Shown here: piece after piece, positions 40,151 to 52,949 of the stretch
How positions within the stretch are numbered: position 1 is the first letter of the stretch
Layout of the letters: each line of letters starts with the position of its first letter
Assembly (NCBI GenBank): GCA_030374765.1
Contig: JARGXX010000117.1
Coordinates: 1,116,001 to 1,180,000, forward strand
Source of the DNA: Agarophyton chilense
Lineage: Eukaryota > Rhodophyta > Florideophyceae > Gracilariales > Gracilariaceae
Length of the DNA stretch: 64,000 nt
Direction: 5' to 3'
The notes under the pieces: generated by a model
Databases searched by the model: none
Told to the model about the DNA's origin: nothing
What the model saw: the letters and a program-made list of their open reading frames with translations, nothing else
Made by a program: the position numbers and the translations under genes

Positions 40151-43144
40151 CACCTTTTGTAAATACTTCACGAAAATCAGCTGGCGAAGAAGGATCTCAT
40201 TGCATCCATGGAGAATATGATTTCTTCCATGAGGCCAGGAATATAATTGGTGATATTGATATGGTCTAGACAAAACACATGCAATTGCCAAGTTTTATTT
40301 ATCTCAATACTTGACGAGGAAGAAGGTCGTCGTCCTTGAGATATCCTAAGATGTAGTGTTGTTTTCGAACGCAGATGAACTACGACGGTAGGCCACGGAC
40401 ACTGTTGTCGCTTGTGCTGAAGTCACGTCCATAGTGTAGTCTCTACGAAGAAGGGTTGACAGAAGCACCCGAGGTAAAAAGCGTCTTTGATTCGGGTTCT
40501 ACCAAAATCCGTATCCTCTACTAGGTTCGTTCCTTTTTCTTTCCTCTATAGTGAACTATTCCGACCCTTTCGAGTCTATTCTAGACTGAAACGTACTTTA
40601 CATTGTATAATAGACTCATTCGTCTCTTTGTGTCTCATCTAGACTCGTAGGCTTTTTTCAGTACCGTCTTCCGGTCAAACTGCTTTCGCCTCTTCCCCGC
40701 AATGTCTGGATTTGCATCTGGCGCGTACTATTGCGCTTCTATAGCAATTCTGGCTCCTTCGATCTGGTTTTTGAGGGTTCTATTGCATTTCGATGCATTC
40801 GAAGCATTTCATACTCACGTGCACCATTATTGGTCTCTTTCTTTTGTATTTACACTCTAGTTTTGTTCGTCTTTTGGTTTTGGTTTCTTTATCAGTTCTA
40901 CATGAAATAACGTTCGTAAGACGTATGAAGGCAATTTCGACAGTCGTTGGGGCAACCTGTACCTCTGTTTAATACGCGTCGTTTTCGAACAGCGATCCGT
41001 CGGAGGAATCTGTATCTCTGCATATTGTGTTTCGTTCTCCAATCGCGATTCAAACGATGCTCAATACCGTTCTTGCCAACTTGAGAGTGCCCTTACAGTC
41101 CGATGACACCCTTCATGTTTCCGCTCTTCTTCTTCGGAAAATTATTATTTGCATAGCGATCAGAAGTTAATAGCGTCAATGGCTCTTCTAGGCTGCCTTT
41201 CTGTCTCGTTATAACGAATTAATCACCATACGTGTGTTCAAATTTGCTTCACTCATTTAAATGCTACTCATCAGTCATCGTTCTTGCTGTCATACTAACT
41301 TCTTATGGCAATAAATACGCAAAATAAATCTATTTACATCGATTTCTTCACTATCTGGTGGCACTAAAATTTTGGTAACGCTATGGTGGAAAACAGTAAC
41401 TAAAGTTCTCTACTATTCATGGAAGCAGCCGTGATTTCTGATCTCTAACGATGTTCCTTAATAATTTTGAAGAAAGCCTTTGTCACAATACCCGTAAACG
41501 CCCGACATCCTTCCCTCATGACCGGTACAATCGAATTAGAAGGAACTAAGCAGAGGTTCAACTACCGTTCATTCAGGCGCTCTTCCAGTCTTTCCAAAGA
41601 TGAATCTCGTGAACTTCACGGAAACATTGGTCCTCTGCTGTAGAAGACCGTCATCATGGAGGAACGATCTCGGAAGAAAACTGTCTCCTCCGAAATGAGA
41701 CTTTTCATGGTACTGCGAATACTTTCCGGTGCAAGGTATTTAGATCTAATGCTTTCAATTCAGGGGAGCCCTTCGATGTCGTATGAAGTGATTCATCATA
41801 CATGTTCTGAACTGACAAAGGTGTTACAACTACCTTGAATTCAAATCTCTGTCCAGGATATGGAACTCGTTGCATTTGGTTTCAAAAACTCTAGGTAAAT
41901 ACTAAGTCCTCTCTATAGTTGCGTAAGGGCTATTGACGGCAAAGCAACTAATATCAAGAAGCTATGATGTTGACATGCCGCACCTTATTATTTTCGAAAG
42001 GTTTAATACTCCCTTCCAGCGCAGGACTTTGTAAATTCTTCTTATTGATTTCTGAGTGCTTCGATACGATGTGTAGTATCAACCCATGATTCGTTGGCAC
42101 ATGCTGTGTCGAAGCTGTGGGCATTTCTTGAACAGGAAGGACTTCAAGAGAAGGCTTGGGTGGCAGGAGATGAGGCATCTCTCTGTAATGTGTGATATTC
42201 CACTGAAAACTGAAGAGGTCTCGGTGCAGTGGGTATCTACAGAAGTAACGGTGAAGAGCAGGTGTCGCCTTGCGAGCGACGGTTCTTAGATAAGAAGAGA
42301 GTGTGCGGAGAGCAACCAGGTGTGTCTGAACAATGGGGATGATACGTGTATTCACGAGGCGGATTTCCAGATACGGCGGTACGTAATGCACACGAGATCG
42401 GCTCGGCAACCCTTGTGATAACACAAATAATTAGGTAACAGTAGAGAAAACAACAAAAAAACCACATACACACACAGAAAGCTGTAGAAAAAGGGCGGTA
42501 AAGGCGCAACAGTAGGGGGTATCCTCGGAACAAAAGCTATAGCCCAGAACGGTTAAGAACTGATACTATAGGTGCCCCTTCGCGGTTAACCACTTTAGGA
42601 TTTCTAGGACTCACCAAGATGGTGTTTAGGTTGGTTATAGGTTGGCCTTCCGCCGTCTTCACCTGGGCCTTGCGCCCTTTAATGTGCCAAGAGGTAAAGC
42701 AAGTACTGTACAGTAATGCATACACATGGCGTGCCACTACAAAAATATCTAAATAATACTAAATAAAATATTTAGTGATGGCACCTTACATTGTACACTA
42801 AATACAGTACTTCCTGATTAAATTTCTCCTGTCCATACTTTTCTATGAAGTAATTTTTTTCATAACTTCTGGTAATCTAGTACAGCCCAATCAATAGCTT
42901 ATGAATGCCGTGTCGCGACTTCGTAGTATTTCGAAATGTCGAACTCAGGTGCATTCAGAATGCTACATATCCCACCCAATAAGAGCGGAGCACCCGCGAC
43001 GCATTGTCTTCAAAAGCAATCGCAGCGAGCTTCTCGGACATTCCGATTCTTCGCTTCGTATCCTAATCTTTTGTTTCCCCAATCCGTCGCGCGATCATCT
43101 CGCTATTCCATCCTTCAAGCTTTTCTTGCATCTGACATCTCGTT
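40151..43144. other. Region without recognised genes
   Basis: Only short frames without recognisable domains. Near 40575-40650, several TCTAGACT / AGACT words form weak inverted repeats. About 42540-42780 has CTAAATAATACTAAA-type words like those near 5010-5040, possibly an LTR remnant, but I could not show paired ends. Confidence 0.4.
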
Positions 43145-43645
43145 ATGAGCAACTTTCCGTCTTACGTGGTCAATCCACCTACGTCCTTTGACGATCTCGA
43201 CAACCCTCCGACTCAGCAGACTTCTGCAACGCCTAAAGGTTCCGTTCCAATCTCACGAACTTCCCCTTTGCCGCAATCGGCTTCCAGTCCTGGTCCTGCA
43301 TACCTTTCCTCCACAGCAGCTGTTCCGCAACCGGCGTCCTCCTCCGTACAGAGGTTCCCGCATTACGCGGACTTCGTCCGCCGAAACCCCCTGCAACACT
43401 CTGCAATATACGCGCGAGCGCCTTGGTTTTCCCCTGCGGCGGTCCACGACGAGGTTCTGATGCATCAGTATGTGGTCGCCGGTCGCCTCCTTGATGGTGT
43501 CCCATGGCATGCGTTGTTAACAACAGATTTGCTGAGCCATTGCGCCCTTCCAAACAATGCGATTGGTCGCTTCGGAAACGAGAGTTCGCTCGAGGCGCGC
43601 GAACGATTCACCCGCCTTTGTGTAGAAGCTAAGGGGTTATGGTGA
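43145..43645 (+). CDS. Hypothetical protein, Pro/Ser-rich N-terminus
   Basis: 166 codons from an ATG. The N-terminal 65 residues are low-complexity Pro/Ser/Thr. The C-terminal 100 have mixed composition (FPHYADFVRRNPLQHSAIYA, DGVPWHALLTTDLLSHCALP) and could be a small folded domain. No family is recognised. Neighbours are transposon relics, so it may be an accessory gene of an element. Ends TGA. Confidence 0.35.
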   Translation: MSNFPSYVVNPPTSFDDLDNPPTQQTSATPKGSVPISRTSPLPQSASSPGPAYLSSTAAVPQPASSSVQRFPHYADFVRRNPLQHSAIYARAPWFSPAAVHDEVLMHQYVVAGRLLDGVPWHALLTTDLLSHCALPNNAIGRFGNESSLEARERFTRLCVEAKGLW

Positions 43646-44510
43646 CGCAGGGCGTATTGGGGAGACGATGGAAATGGTTGTCATTATAACCCCTGTGGGC
43701 GGCCCGCCATTGTACGCATATTCTATTCGCGTTTGGCAGCTAAGTAAACGAGATGGCTAAAACACTACGACATCATACAACGTGGGCAGAGATGCGTACA
43801 TGCCTGCATCCGAGCAAGATGAAAATTGGAAACGGACCAAAAACAAGGAAATGCCAAATGCATTCCGGGAACGCTTGCGTGTACCCGAGTAGCGTGAGAG
43901 TGCTTCGGCGTCGTCTATGTTCTCGGAACGCTATTATTAGCAGCTAGATTAGCATGCGGCAAGGTATCCGTCAAAAATTCTGCGAAGAAAGATGGAGCGG
44001 GTGTCTTCGTTCTGAACGCGTGGGCGCTTCGTGCGAGGTGAAAATTGAGTGCCATCGTGGGGAGTGGTGGCGAGGAAGAGGTTGCAGGTGTTGAAAAAGG
44101 AAGGTGTGAGAGTTTTTCTGGAAGGGGAATCTGGGGAAGCGACAAGACTGAATGGTTTGGATGAGATCTGGGAGCGATAAAGGAAGGTAAGTCGGGGAAT
44201 GTGAAAAAAAATGCAAGGCTAGGTGGGTTTGAGACAATACGTATTGACTGGAGGTGAGGAATTTACAGAAAGAGGAGGGTGAGGAGAGTTTAAACTTATC
44301 ATGGGTGGTCATCATGGTGAACTGATGCGACTATTCGTCGAACATTATTGTCATGAAGTTTCCAACGACATAGAAGATTACAATGGTCAACGAAGTAGAT
44401 CCATCCAGACATGAGAGATGCTGAAAGAATACCATCAAAAACATTGAGATTGAACTCCAGGACTATAGCTTTCTGCTGCGTTCCTTTTCATCTCTTCCTT
44501 TTATCGACAT
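43646..44510. other. Unassigned stretch
   Basis: Only short biased frames; I see nothing I can name. It may include the end of the CACTA-like element to the right. Confidence 0.35.
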
Positions 44511-46208
44511 CTAGAGGTCACATAGTGCGACTGTTGTAAAATCTACCGGCTTCTCGAAGTCGCTTACTGAGTTCTGCGTAAACCTTTTTTTCTCAAGAAT
44601 CGCAATATCTTCAAAGTCTCCATGGTCTCTGCACTTTATTGACATCATATCTGGCCATATGTTTTCGAAAAGCAAGTGCATAAGGTCAATCGGGAATCCG
44701 TGAGAGGTTTCAAGAAAATCCATTCTCCGTACCGGCTAAAAAACATCAGACGACCTTACACCTGTGTTTTGGCATCTTCTTTTCAATTCTTGCGAGGAAA
44801 GAGAGTTTCTCCACCCTTTCAGCTCTGCAATCGAGCTATTGTATAGTAGAGACCTACGCATATGAAGTTAAGTCGGATCCTAAATACTACGTCCCACTGC
44901 TACTCCGTAGACATCTTCTTGGACAAAGCCAGGTTTGTAGAAGTGTCTTCTATCCATAACATAGTTCCCTCTGATATGGGTAACCTACGAATAACCACAC
45001 CGTTTTAAGCTTTCAAACCTGTCAGCTTCTTCAAAGCAGCAAGATCCCCAAGCACATAAAGTAGACGAGCACGAATTATTCGTTCCACTCCATCCCACAT
45101 CGTCATATTGATTCCCTTCTTGAGTTCTTCTAATACGTCTAATAAGGGATATAGGAAAGATAAAAGATCAGAAGGGGCTTGTGATCAGGGAATGATCGAA
45201 ACTGAAAGCATATTCTTGACCTTGAAAAGTTTGGGAAGATCTTAGTTCAATATAATCAGCACTACATGCCAATATCTGTACTCCGTCTTCTTGGACGAAT
45301 TCACCCCATCCGTAAAAAGAGCAAGTAATATGTCTTAGCAGCGTTTCTAGTGATGCTAGGCTCCTTCACAATGTCGCTGAATATATTTCTCGACATGAAA
45401 TCTTCTATTTTCTCATGATCGGTCGCATCAACCCTGTCGTCGATCTGTTTGCGGTCGTACTAAAGCAAAGATGGCCTATTCGATCTCCTCTTGAGCCGAG
45501 TAATTATTCGATATTTCACTGCAATATAACGAAAATGTGATATTGGGGCAGGTAAATGCTGGCATGCGGGGTGTTGGCATCGCTCGGCATTTTTAAATGT
45601 GTCGAAAGTGAAAGATTTTTGTCCTCTAAAGCAGAACGGAAGCATTGCACGCGGCAAGATGGACTCCCAAAGCAAAGCCTTTTGTACACCATTCAATGAG
45701 GTGTGGAAAGGTCCTCGTTTGAGGAGAAAGTCGTCCATCAATTCTACTGTAGCATTTCCGTGCTTCAATTTGAAACCCATTACGAAGGCGTGTTGCTTCA
45801 TGAATCCCTCAAACGCCGACCAGTTCATGTCCGAGAAAGATAAATGGTTTTCATTTTCTTCAAAACTATCAGAACTCATCTCACCAAAAGCGTCGTCACT
45901 TAGATCTTAAGAATATGAAGGAAGTATTTGAACGCCTTCCTAGCAATCCAAAGCGGTATCCGAGGCTGCAGCGCCGAACTGTGCTGCATACCAACCTGAT
46001 AATTTAACGAAGGTTGCGGTGGCTTCGTATTGCTTACAATGCCAACACTTCTATAAGCCTCGTCAGATTCAGATAAATCTAAGAAAATTATGTGTTTCAC
46101 ATCTCCCGAAACACGAGAATTGATTTTTCGAAGTGAGGATCCATGAGAAGCAGGCATAATGCCTGTTTCGACGAGTGCAAGTCGGGCCTGACCGTCTGAG
46201 GAACTCAT
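44511..46208 (-). pseudogene. CACTA/TNP2-type transposase (Transposase_21-like), decayed
   Basis: The order of blocks on the minus strand follows the TNP2 transposase family. HFRYIAVKYRIITRLKRR (about 45490) resembles the YxYIPLxPRLxRL block. Next comes FTDGVNSSKKTEYRYWHVVL (about 45290), matching the TDGVxxFK..YxxWPV domain, then LPKLFKVKNMLSVSIIP (GPKKP block lost), ELKKGINM, YVLGDLAALKKLTGLKA (the GDxPAxRKLxGF block) and HGFPIDLMHLLFENIWPDMM (the FPxDxMHLxxEN block). Several frameshifts and stops separate them, so it is not functional. Upstream coding (45900-46208) may be its N-terminal part. Terminal CACTA repeats were not found. Confidence 0.72.
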
Positions 46209-47136
46209 GAAGCTGTTGCAACCTTCCTACCGATTTGGAGTTGCAACTTATTCCCAAGCATTTTTTTGTAAGCCCCAGCTCTCTCCGATTTCATTCAACG
46301 TGTCTTTTTCATCTTCTTTGGTCTCATTGAAAAAAGCACCATCCATTACTGCTTTCGAAGGAGATACCATTACCGGATGGCGCTTGTTTACTTTTTTTTA
46401 TGAGTTCTGAACACCTCAGTAGTGCCTGAAGGCCATTCATCGACTGAAAACTAAACGGACACGGACAGTGACAGTTTGATGAGCAACAAAAGACTCTCAA
46501 GATGTCCGAGTAAAAGCCACTATTACGACACGGTTACTGAAGGAATCTTTCACATATAACACCACCCCTATGTGATGCACTAAAGACGACTGATTACTTA
46601 TGTACTTAGATATTGTACCGCAGTAAAGGAACTCGTAAACAAGATAGAGTCGGAAAGAAAAGCTTGACTTTGGTTTTCGAAAATGGTTGGCTTTTTGCTT
46701 CATTCCACGAAATTCTAACTTATGAACAGGTTGAACATGAAATTTGCAGAAAATTGTCCTTCGCTCTTTTCGATTCTCGCCATTGCCTCTTTGGCTGCTT
46801 TGCTTCCTTTTCGACAAACGTTTTGATTCTTTCTTTTGAAAGCGGCAGACGTTTACACCAGAAAATAGAGATATATAATCTTCCATCCAAAAGACAAAAT
46901 ATCTCTCTCATTATGGGACTTTTAATGTCGGAGAACATTTGGAGCTTGTGATTCAGAAGTACAACTCCGTGAAAAACGATGAGAACGGACACTTTCCATC
47001 ACTTCTTTGCAGCGGCCGAGCTTACATCAGTACTATGGCCTGCGTAGTTTTCAAGAGATGGTAGCGGTTTTCTCGAACCGAAGATTCGAGATTCCAACCA
47101 AATTACGTCAGACAATGGCCCAAGTATCAAACGGAT
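46209..47136. other. Unassigned stretch right of the CACTA-like relic
   Basis: Overlapping short frames on both strands (for example 46497-46886 minus and 46613-46951 plus) without a recognised domain. It may include the rest of the element. Confidence 0.35.
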
Positions 47137-47918
47137 TTGAGCAAATGGTGGCGACAAAGAATCTGTAGGCAGTATATGAGGCTGTTAAAACTGAGCTTGT
47201 TAACAACAAAGCAGAAAGGAAAGCAGAAAAGAGAAAATGAGCGAAAAGGGCGGTTTCCACTGGTTACGTCTCTAGTGTTCCTATTGATGATATATCCAAG
47301 AAGAACTTGTCGCTTGCAAGTGCGGAGATTGTGAAAGGCGGAAGAAAAAATAAGAACACAAGAACCCAGTGGTCAAATGTGGTTGACGACGAAGAATCCG
47401 TGTCATTACCATACTCGAAAACAGTTCGACACAGTACGGCCCCTCACAAAACCTTACGCGAAGCTCATGAACACTATCCTGCTCAAAAGCTTTCAACAGA
47501 GTGTGAGTCGAACAATTCACTGCTTGAAAAGGAGGTGAAAGCTTCCAATCCGCCTCAAGTCAGGCAGCGCGCCTTTACCGCACCACATGAGTCACATGAT
47601 TCCCATTACTCAGAGTCATCAGAGACTGTGTCAGGCGTGATGACAGACACATATTCGTCCCGTAATCCAAAGCGACGGAAACTCTGTGACGGAGAAGAGC
47701 CCTCAGAAAACAATTCCACGTATAGTACGCAAAATAGATGTCGATTCAAGACACCCTGCAGTATCCATAAATTTAGCCTGCATGATGCGAAGCATAAGGT
47801 TTTCCTGACCAAGAATATGAAAAATGATCATCACTTTGAAAGTGATGAAAAAGATAAAGATATGACAGAATCAAGGAAGGCATACAACAGAATGAATGGC
47901 GATAACACCGATGCTTAG
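47137..47918 (+). pseudogene. Unrecognised charged-protein gene, interrupted by stops
   Basis: One plus-strand frame runs from before 47137 with a TAG near 47167 and a TGA near 47238, then 203 open codons (47307-47918). The protein is hydrophilic, Lys/Glu/Ser/His-rich, with a basic KNPKRRKL-like word (SRNPKRRKLCDG) that could be a nuclear localisation signal. Possibly an accessory DNA-binding protein of the neighbouring CACTA-like element; this is inference. Confidence 0.35.
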
Positions 47919-50779
47919 GGAGGGATTGACAATCATCATAATTCGAACGACAGGAGTAAAGGAGGCCTTTTGTCTCACAGATACGAAAACTGTGTACAGC
48001 CGGGATATGTCAGATCATACGAGGTAACTAATAAATTTCAGCAGCAGTCCATGAGACAATCAAGGAGGAAAACCTCAAATGTGTCTGATATTGCATCTGC
48101 TGAATCCAGATCAAAGTCTCTGAAAAATAGGAAAGGGAGAAAAGCCAGAAATTGGCTCTCTGAAAATGGAGTTTATATTACTTCACTGTTGTGCTGAGTT
48201 TTCAATATAGCTTCTACATGAATGCTTCCCAAAGAAAGGGTTTCGGTTTTCGCAGGTTTCCCTTCCTAGTGCCCTCAATAAATGTGACGGTTCGTTCGCC
48301 CCAATATATTCCAACAATTTAGCTGTTTCCACCATGATACACATATCATTTCGTGCGACGCACTTCTACAAAAGCGCAAGCACAATATGGGCTCAGCGTA
48401 AAGTAACTTACACATGCACGAACGAGTGATGTACAGAATTCATCGGATTAGAACCTCCGCTGACGCCATCATGGTTGTCGTAGACCCCATACAGTACGGT
48501 GCTTACCAACAACTCTTCAAAGACTTGAGTTTTAGGGGGAAAGAGTTCTTCTCACAGATCAGTGCACACTTTCCACGAAGACAATGTCGGAGATGAAGAC
48601 AACTAGTTCACGTCACGAGCCTGGTCTTCCTTTTCGGAACCAATACGTTATGAAGCATCTTCAACTCCATGCAAGCGTTTTCCGTTGTTCTTTTGGTATA
48701 ATGAGAGCAAGCAGTATGACGCCGAATCCGTGCAATAGCAAGTACAGTGGATGAAACGAATGTAACAGTCGAACTTTCATCTGGTCAGGAACGTGTTCAA
48801 AACTATCCTCTTTTGTATGTAAAGTACAACTTTCAATTATTATTGACTGACAGGTGGACATGATGTTTCGAAATTCTTGACATTGATTGGCGGAACGATG
48901 AGATACTATTTGGACCCTGAATGAATCTTACCCATGCCATCGACAAACGCTGCGTTAAAGTTACTAGTATTTTGCCGCACTCGCAGCGACAGAGATTGAG
49001 TCGGCCGAACCTAGAAATATTTCTTCGAACCATGTGCTTCGCATGCTGATTTGCGTGCTCCACCCGTGCTTGCTCTCGTAAGATAAAAATGAATGTATTT
49101 TCTAGCCGTGGAACGGGTTCTTTGTTAGAATTTGCTTCGCACTGTGCTTCAGGTCAAAATAATAAGGTTGAGCAGCCCACCGTTCTTCGCTCTTTAGTTC
49201 CATAGTGATATAAGATCATACGCTTCGTGCAAAGCAAATGTCTTGGTGCTCTTTTTAAAGCAGTTGAGAAATTTATAAGAATTTTTGTTGCATCTCCCAG
49301 CTGGAATGTGCTGAGAAACATTTAATACATTGCGATTGGCAACATTTGATTCTTGAAAAGGCTTTACAATTACGAGCCCTTCTAGCCCACATGACGGAAT
49401 ATGGTTGACAGGCACTCCTCGCGGACACAAATCGTCCATTCACAAGCACAGCTCCAGGTCGGCCACTGCTGTCAATCTTGAGCAAAAAGGAACCGTCGGA
49501 TAGATAAAGGGATGCGTGCGATACATAAAATGAGACGGCCCCTTAATAAATAAGCCAGAATGTCGTAGCACGAGCAACAAAGTATACTCATCTCTGTTTG
49601 AAGGTACCTCTGTCGCCAGTCTCGCTTTCTGATGATCGGTGTTTTGAATCTGCCGTAGACTCTACTTGTTGATATGTGTACGGCACTTCCCAATGCGTAA
49701 GAATCAATTTTTAGAAAGTAAAATTTTTCTTTCGTTCCCCAAAAAAATCTATTCAATGGTATCCTTTTGTTTCTTGGTCCTAACGCAATGAACATCTTGT
49801 TCCTAAAAATCTTTTCTCCTTCTTCGGCTAATATCATCTACATGGCGTTTTATCATGGATGCTGTGAGATTTACTTGATGGCAATCGGAGTACATTCCAC
49901 TCACGAGTTTGAATTTGCTTCTGTCAATTGCTAATTTGGCTATAGATCGAATTCCAGCAGAAGAGTTCTTTGCCCATGAACTTGAAATTGAAGGCCTTCT
50001 ATAATCGTTCTATAGCCCATGCTCTTCGCTTATAGACAGGTGTTAACATAGGTGGAACACTTCAACTGGAAATGTTGAAAGAGATGACATAAAGCCAGTG
50101 GTTTCATCCTTGAAAACCATTTCCATAACAAAGAAGAAGAATAAGACGGGCTAAAAGCCAACTTTGAAACGGGAAGCAAAATATCTTACTGTGTTATTAC
50201 GTGAGAGCGCGAGTGATTCGCTCAGTCGAGAACCATTTACGTTCATGACCATGACAAAGATTGTGATTTTCTTTTAAGTAAAGTGTACCGATATCGGCGC
50301 TCTGATATGAACGATTTCCATTCGTAGTCCGCCTTTTAACTCTGGCTTTGTTTCTCTGATTTTTCTACGTATACTGTGAACCATTACATAGAATGCTTTG
50401 AATTTCGATCTCTCTGGAATTGAAGGGGACCCTTTGAGGCACACATCCGATGTATAATGGCTTCTACAGACTTTTTCAGTCGAATTGCACTAGACACCGC
50501 ATCCTCCTTGAATGTAGACAGGATTATCTGGTTAACGCTCTATACCATGACGCCAATTGAAAAGAACTCGTCTTCATTGCTTGAAAAACGAAACAGAACC
50601 CTGTGCTCTATATAAAAGGTTAAAGTATTGCCAAAGGCTTGTCCAGCGCTTGTATCTCAGTCCACAAAATTAATCAGGAGAGCAATAGCTAAGATCATGT
50701 TTGCCGAAATGAAGTCTGTCGAAATAGATAATAGAGGATTTAAGCAACGGAAAACTTCGTGAAAATATCGTAGCCAGAT
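47919..50779. other. Coding debris, family unknown
   Basis: Minus-strand frames at 48833-49063 (with HANQHAKHMVRRNISRFGRL), 49194-49439 and 49472-49837 may be parts of one decayed gene. They are in different frames and show no domain I can name. No RNA gene seen. Confidence 0.35.
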
Positions 50780-51853
50780 ATGCCACGTATCACATCAGTA
50801 GCAGTCACACGAAAAAAGAACGAGAATTGGGTACCTATTTTCCTGTGCTGGGCCGATCTCACGAAAACTATTTCGTATGTCCCAACCATGATGACAACCA
50901 CCTCAATTTCATCTCTCCCACGACCCAAAATGGCTTCCGTTGAGTCTACACCTCCCACACCACCCACCTCAGATCCCACTCCTGCTGAGACACCATCGCC
51001 GGTGTCTCCGTGTGTTACACCAAGGCTTCTTCATCCTACCGACCAGGGAAACAAGGTTAAACGTTGTCGTTTCACGGATGCATACGATACCACTTTACTG
51101 GAAGCCGTTTCCGCAGGTCACGCCAACCTCCCGGAGTGGGGGAAGAGAGAGACGCTGTACGAAGCAGTACTGGAGCTCTTCCTCCATCAGGTTCCTAGTG
51201 CAGCGTTTACAAACGTTCATCGCCCCTCGGCTAAAACTCTCCAAGACAGGTTCAAGAGACTGGTAGCACGCCGGCGTCAGGTCATCCGTGTTAACGAGGG
51301 CGCATCTGGGATCACTGGGAACGTGACAGAGAAAGATGCACTTCTTGACTACCTCATCTTCGAGATGAATTAGAAAGAAGAAGCAAATCGGGTGGAGAGA
51401 GAGCAGCAATCTGAGGAGGACTAACAATTGTATGCTGCCGGAGGCTCGATCCGAGAGGAAGAGTTAAAGAAAAGCGGGTTGTCTGTGGCAGCTTCTGTTG
51501 GTGCCAATACTGTCGACAGTATTGGTAAAAGGCCTTCAGCATCAAAAAATAGCAAACGACACGCCTTCCTCGGTTCTGATGATGATGTTTCATCCCTGCT
51601 CATAGACCATATCAAGAAGAAAGAAGATACGGACACGCACAGGATTGCTCTAGAGAAGCGTCGATTCGTCCTGGAGGCGGAGGAGTGACGCGCAGCAATT
51701 GACATGAATAAGAAGATGGTTGGAATTATGAGTGCGTTTGCCGACAAACTCAACCAGAATTGCAGTTCATGGTTATTCGCTACGCCGCGTTGCGGTGCTA
51801 GGAGGTTTGTTGAGATGATGTATATTCGCGGAAGGAGGGAGGCGTACACTTAA
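50780..51853 (+). pseudogene. Harbinger Myb/SANT-like DNA-binding protein with three stops
   Basis: The start is at 50780 or, more likely, the ATG at 50930 (MASVESTPPTPP). The domain begins KRCRFTDAYDTTLLEAVSAG, continues through TLQDRFKRLVARRRQ and ends with GASGITGNVTEKDALLDYL, the signature of the Harbinger Myb-like protein that helps the transposase enter the nucleus and bind the ends. In the same frame are TAG (51371-51373), TAA (about 51422) and TGA (51686-51688), each one transition from Gln, Gln and Arg. The frame then continues RAAIDMNKKMVGIMSAFADK to TAA at 51851. The C-terminal half is coiled-coil-like. Confidence 0.8.
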
Positions 51854-52949
51854 AGAAACTGCCCACTTGACCACCTTGTTCCAAACATGTCTTGTAGTTC
51901 AAAAGAATCGCTGGTGCCGTGTAAAGTAGACCGACTGAGAACAGCCTAACCTTAAGTAGACGAGCAATATCGTTGCGGGTGAACATTTGCTTGAGGTCCT
52001 TGTAATTATATTCAACTGAGACAAGCATTGCACTCATCTTAGTATTATATTGCACCTTCTGCGCTCTTGCTGTGGCCCTCCCAAACGCTACTTGAAACCA
52101 TGATCGCAGCACGTAGACAGAATCTTCGTAGATATAGTACTGCTCCTCACCAACTACAAAGCCATTATCCAGTTCAGTTGCAATACTACTACTGTTAAGC
52201 AGAGTCAAATCATGCCGACGCCCTACTTCAGGTCCATAGAGGGGAAGCATGAGTCCGTCTGGGGTTGTAATCGTCTGATAGATTAAACAGTGCAATCTCT
52301 TATGACCTGAGTAACATGAACGCTGATTAACTCCAGGTCCTCCAGGTCGCTGCATTTTTATTTTGGTGCAGTCAATAAAGCCTACAAATCGATCAAGTGG
52401 AACTCCTGCTTTTTAGATACACTTAGCGTAGTACGAAGCTCTTGCTCGTAGAAGAGAAGTGTTAATTGTAGTAACTAAGTGCCCTTTTGAACCGGCAAAA
52501 CCGTCCAACACCTCCCAGAAAATCTCACTGATTGTAGAGTTTCGCGCACCAAATGTAGGTTCTAGGTCATACCAAGTGCAGGCAGATGATAGGCGACGAG
52601 GAATGAGGCAGCATGCGGTAATACTGTCACATCTGTAGCGGTTGCGCTTCGTTGCAGCTAATCCCCATCCCATTTTTTGAGCAGCTTTCCCGACATCCTC
52701 CTTCGTAAACCGAAATTAATGAAGACTCTGCTTTTGAGAGTAACTGTTCAACTTAAAAGAGTAGTGGTAAATAAGATTTGCCGTTGCAATCAAATAAAGT
52801 ACATATGCTCTTGCTTTTCTTTCCATCATCCAGATTGCTACCAGTACAGCCGTAGGAACATCCACAGCAACTGCTAGTGACAAAGACCTTTTAGTGCTCT
52901 TGTCCCGCGCAATGGCACGGAACGCTTTGAAGTCATCCTGTCGTACCAT
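51798..52949 (-). pseudogene. Harbinger DDE transposase with two stops
   Basis: A single frame of 384 codons. The N-terminal part ends ...KQSLH, TAA (52716-52718), then FRFTKEDVGKAA, the Harbinger start block. IPRRLSSACTWYDLEPTFGA is the HTH-like region. A second TAA (52413-52415) precedes KAGVPLDRFVGFIDCTKIKM (first Asp) and QRPGG. The DDE core follows: GHKRLHCLIYQTITTPDGLM, YGPEVGRRHDLTLL (second Asp) and YYIYEDSVYVLRSWFQVAF (third acidic residue). Both stops would be Gln if CAA. All catalytic residues are still visible. Confidence 0.85.

Larger units (their letters stand above)
50780..52949. mobile_element. PIF/Harbinger DNA transposon (internal region)
   Basis: It has the two-gene layout of Harbinger elements: a Myb/SANT-like DNA-binding protein (plus strand) and a DDE transposase (minus strand). 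The genes converge and overlap by about 55 bp at their 3' ends. Terminal repeats and the 3-bp target duplication were not found. Each gene keeps one continuous frame with only a few nonsense codons, so inactivation looks recent. Confidence 0.82.

Noticed and set aside
42540-42780. Possible solo LTR because of CTAAATA words shared with 5010-5040.
   Set aside because: Shared words are short and AT-rich. No paired TG...CA ends or target duplication seen.
50780-52949. TAA/TAG read as glutamine (altered nuclear code), because the Harbinger genes have stops where Gln fits.
   Set aside because: The glycosyltransferase (1178 codons), MULE transposase (1153), helicase and flotillin-like frames are long and continuous under the standard code with many Gln residues. 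Reassigned stops would be expected inside them. Mutation of repeats explains the pattern better.
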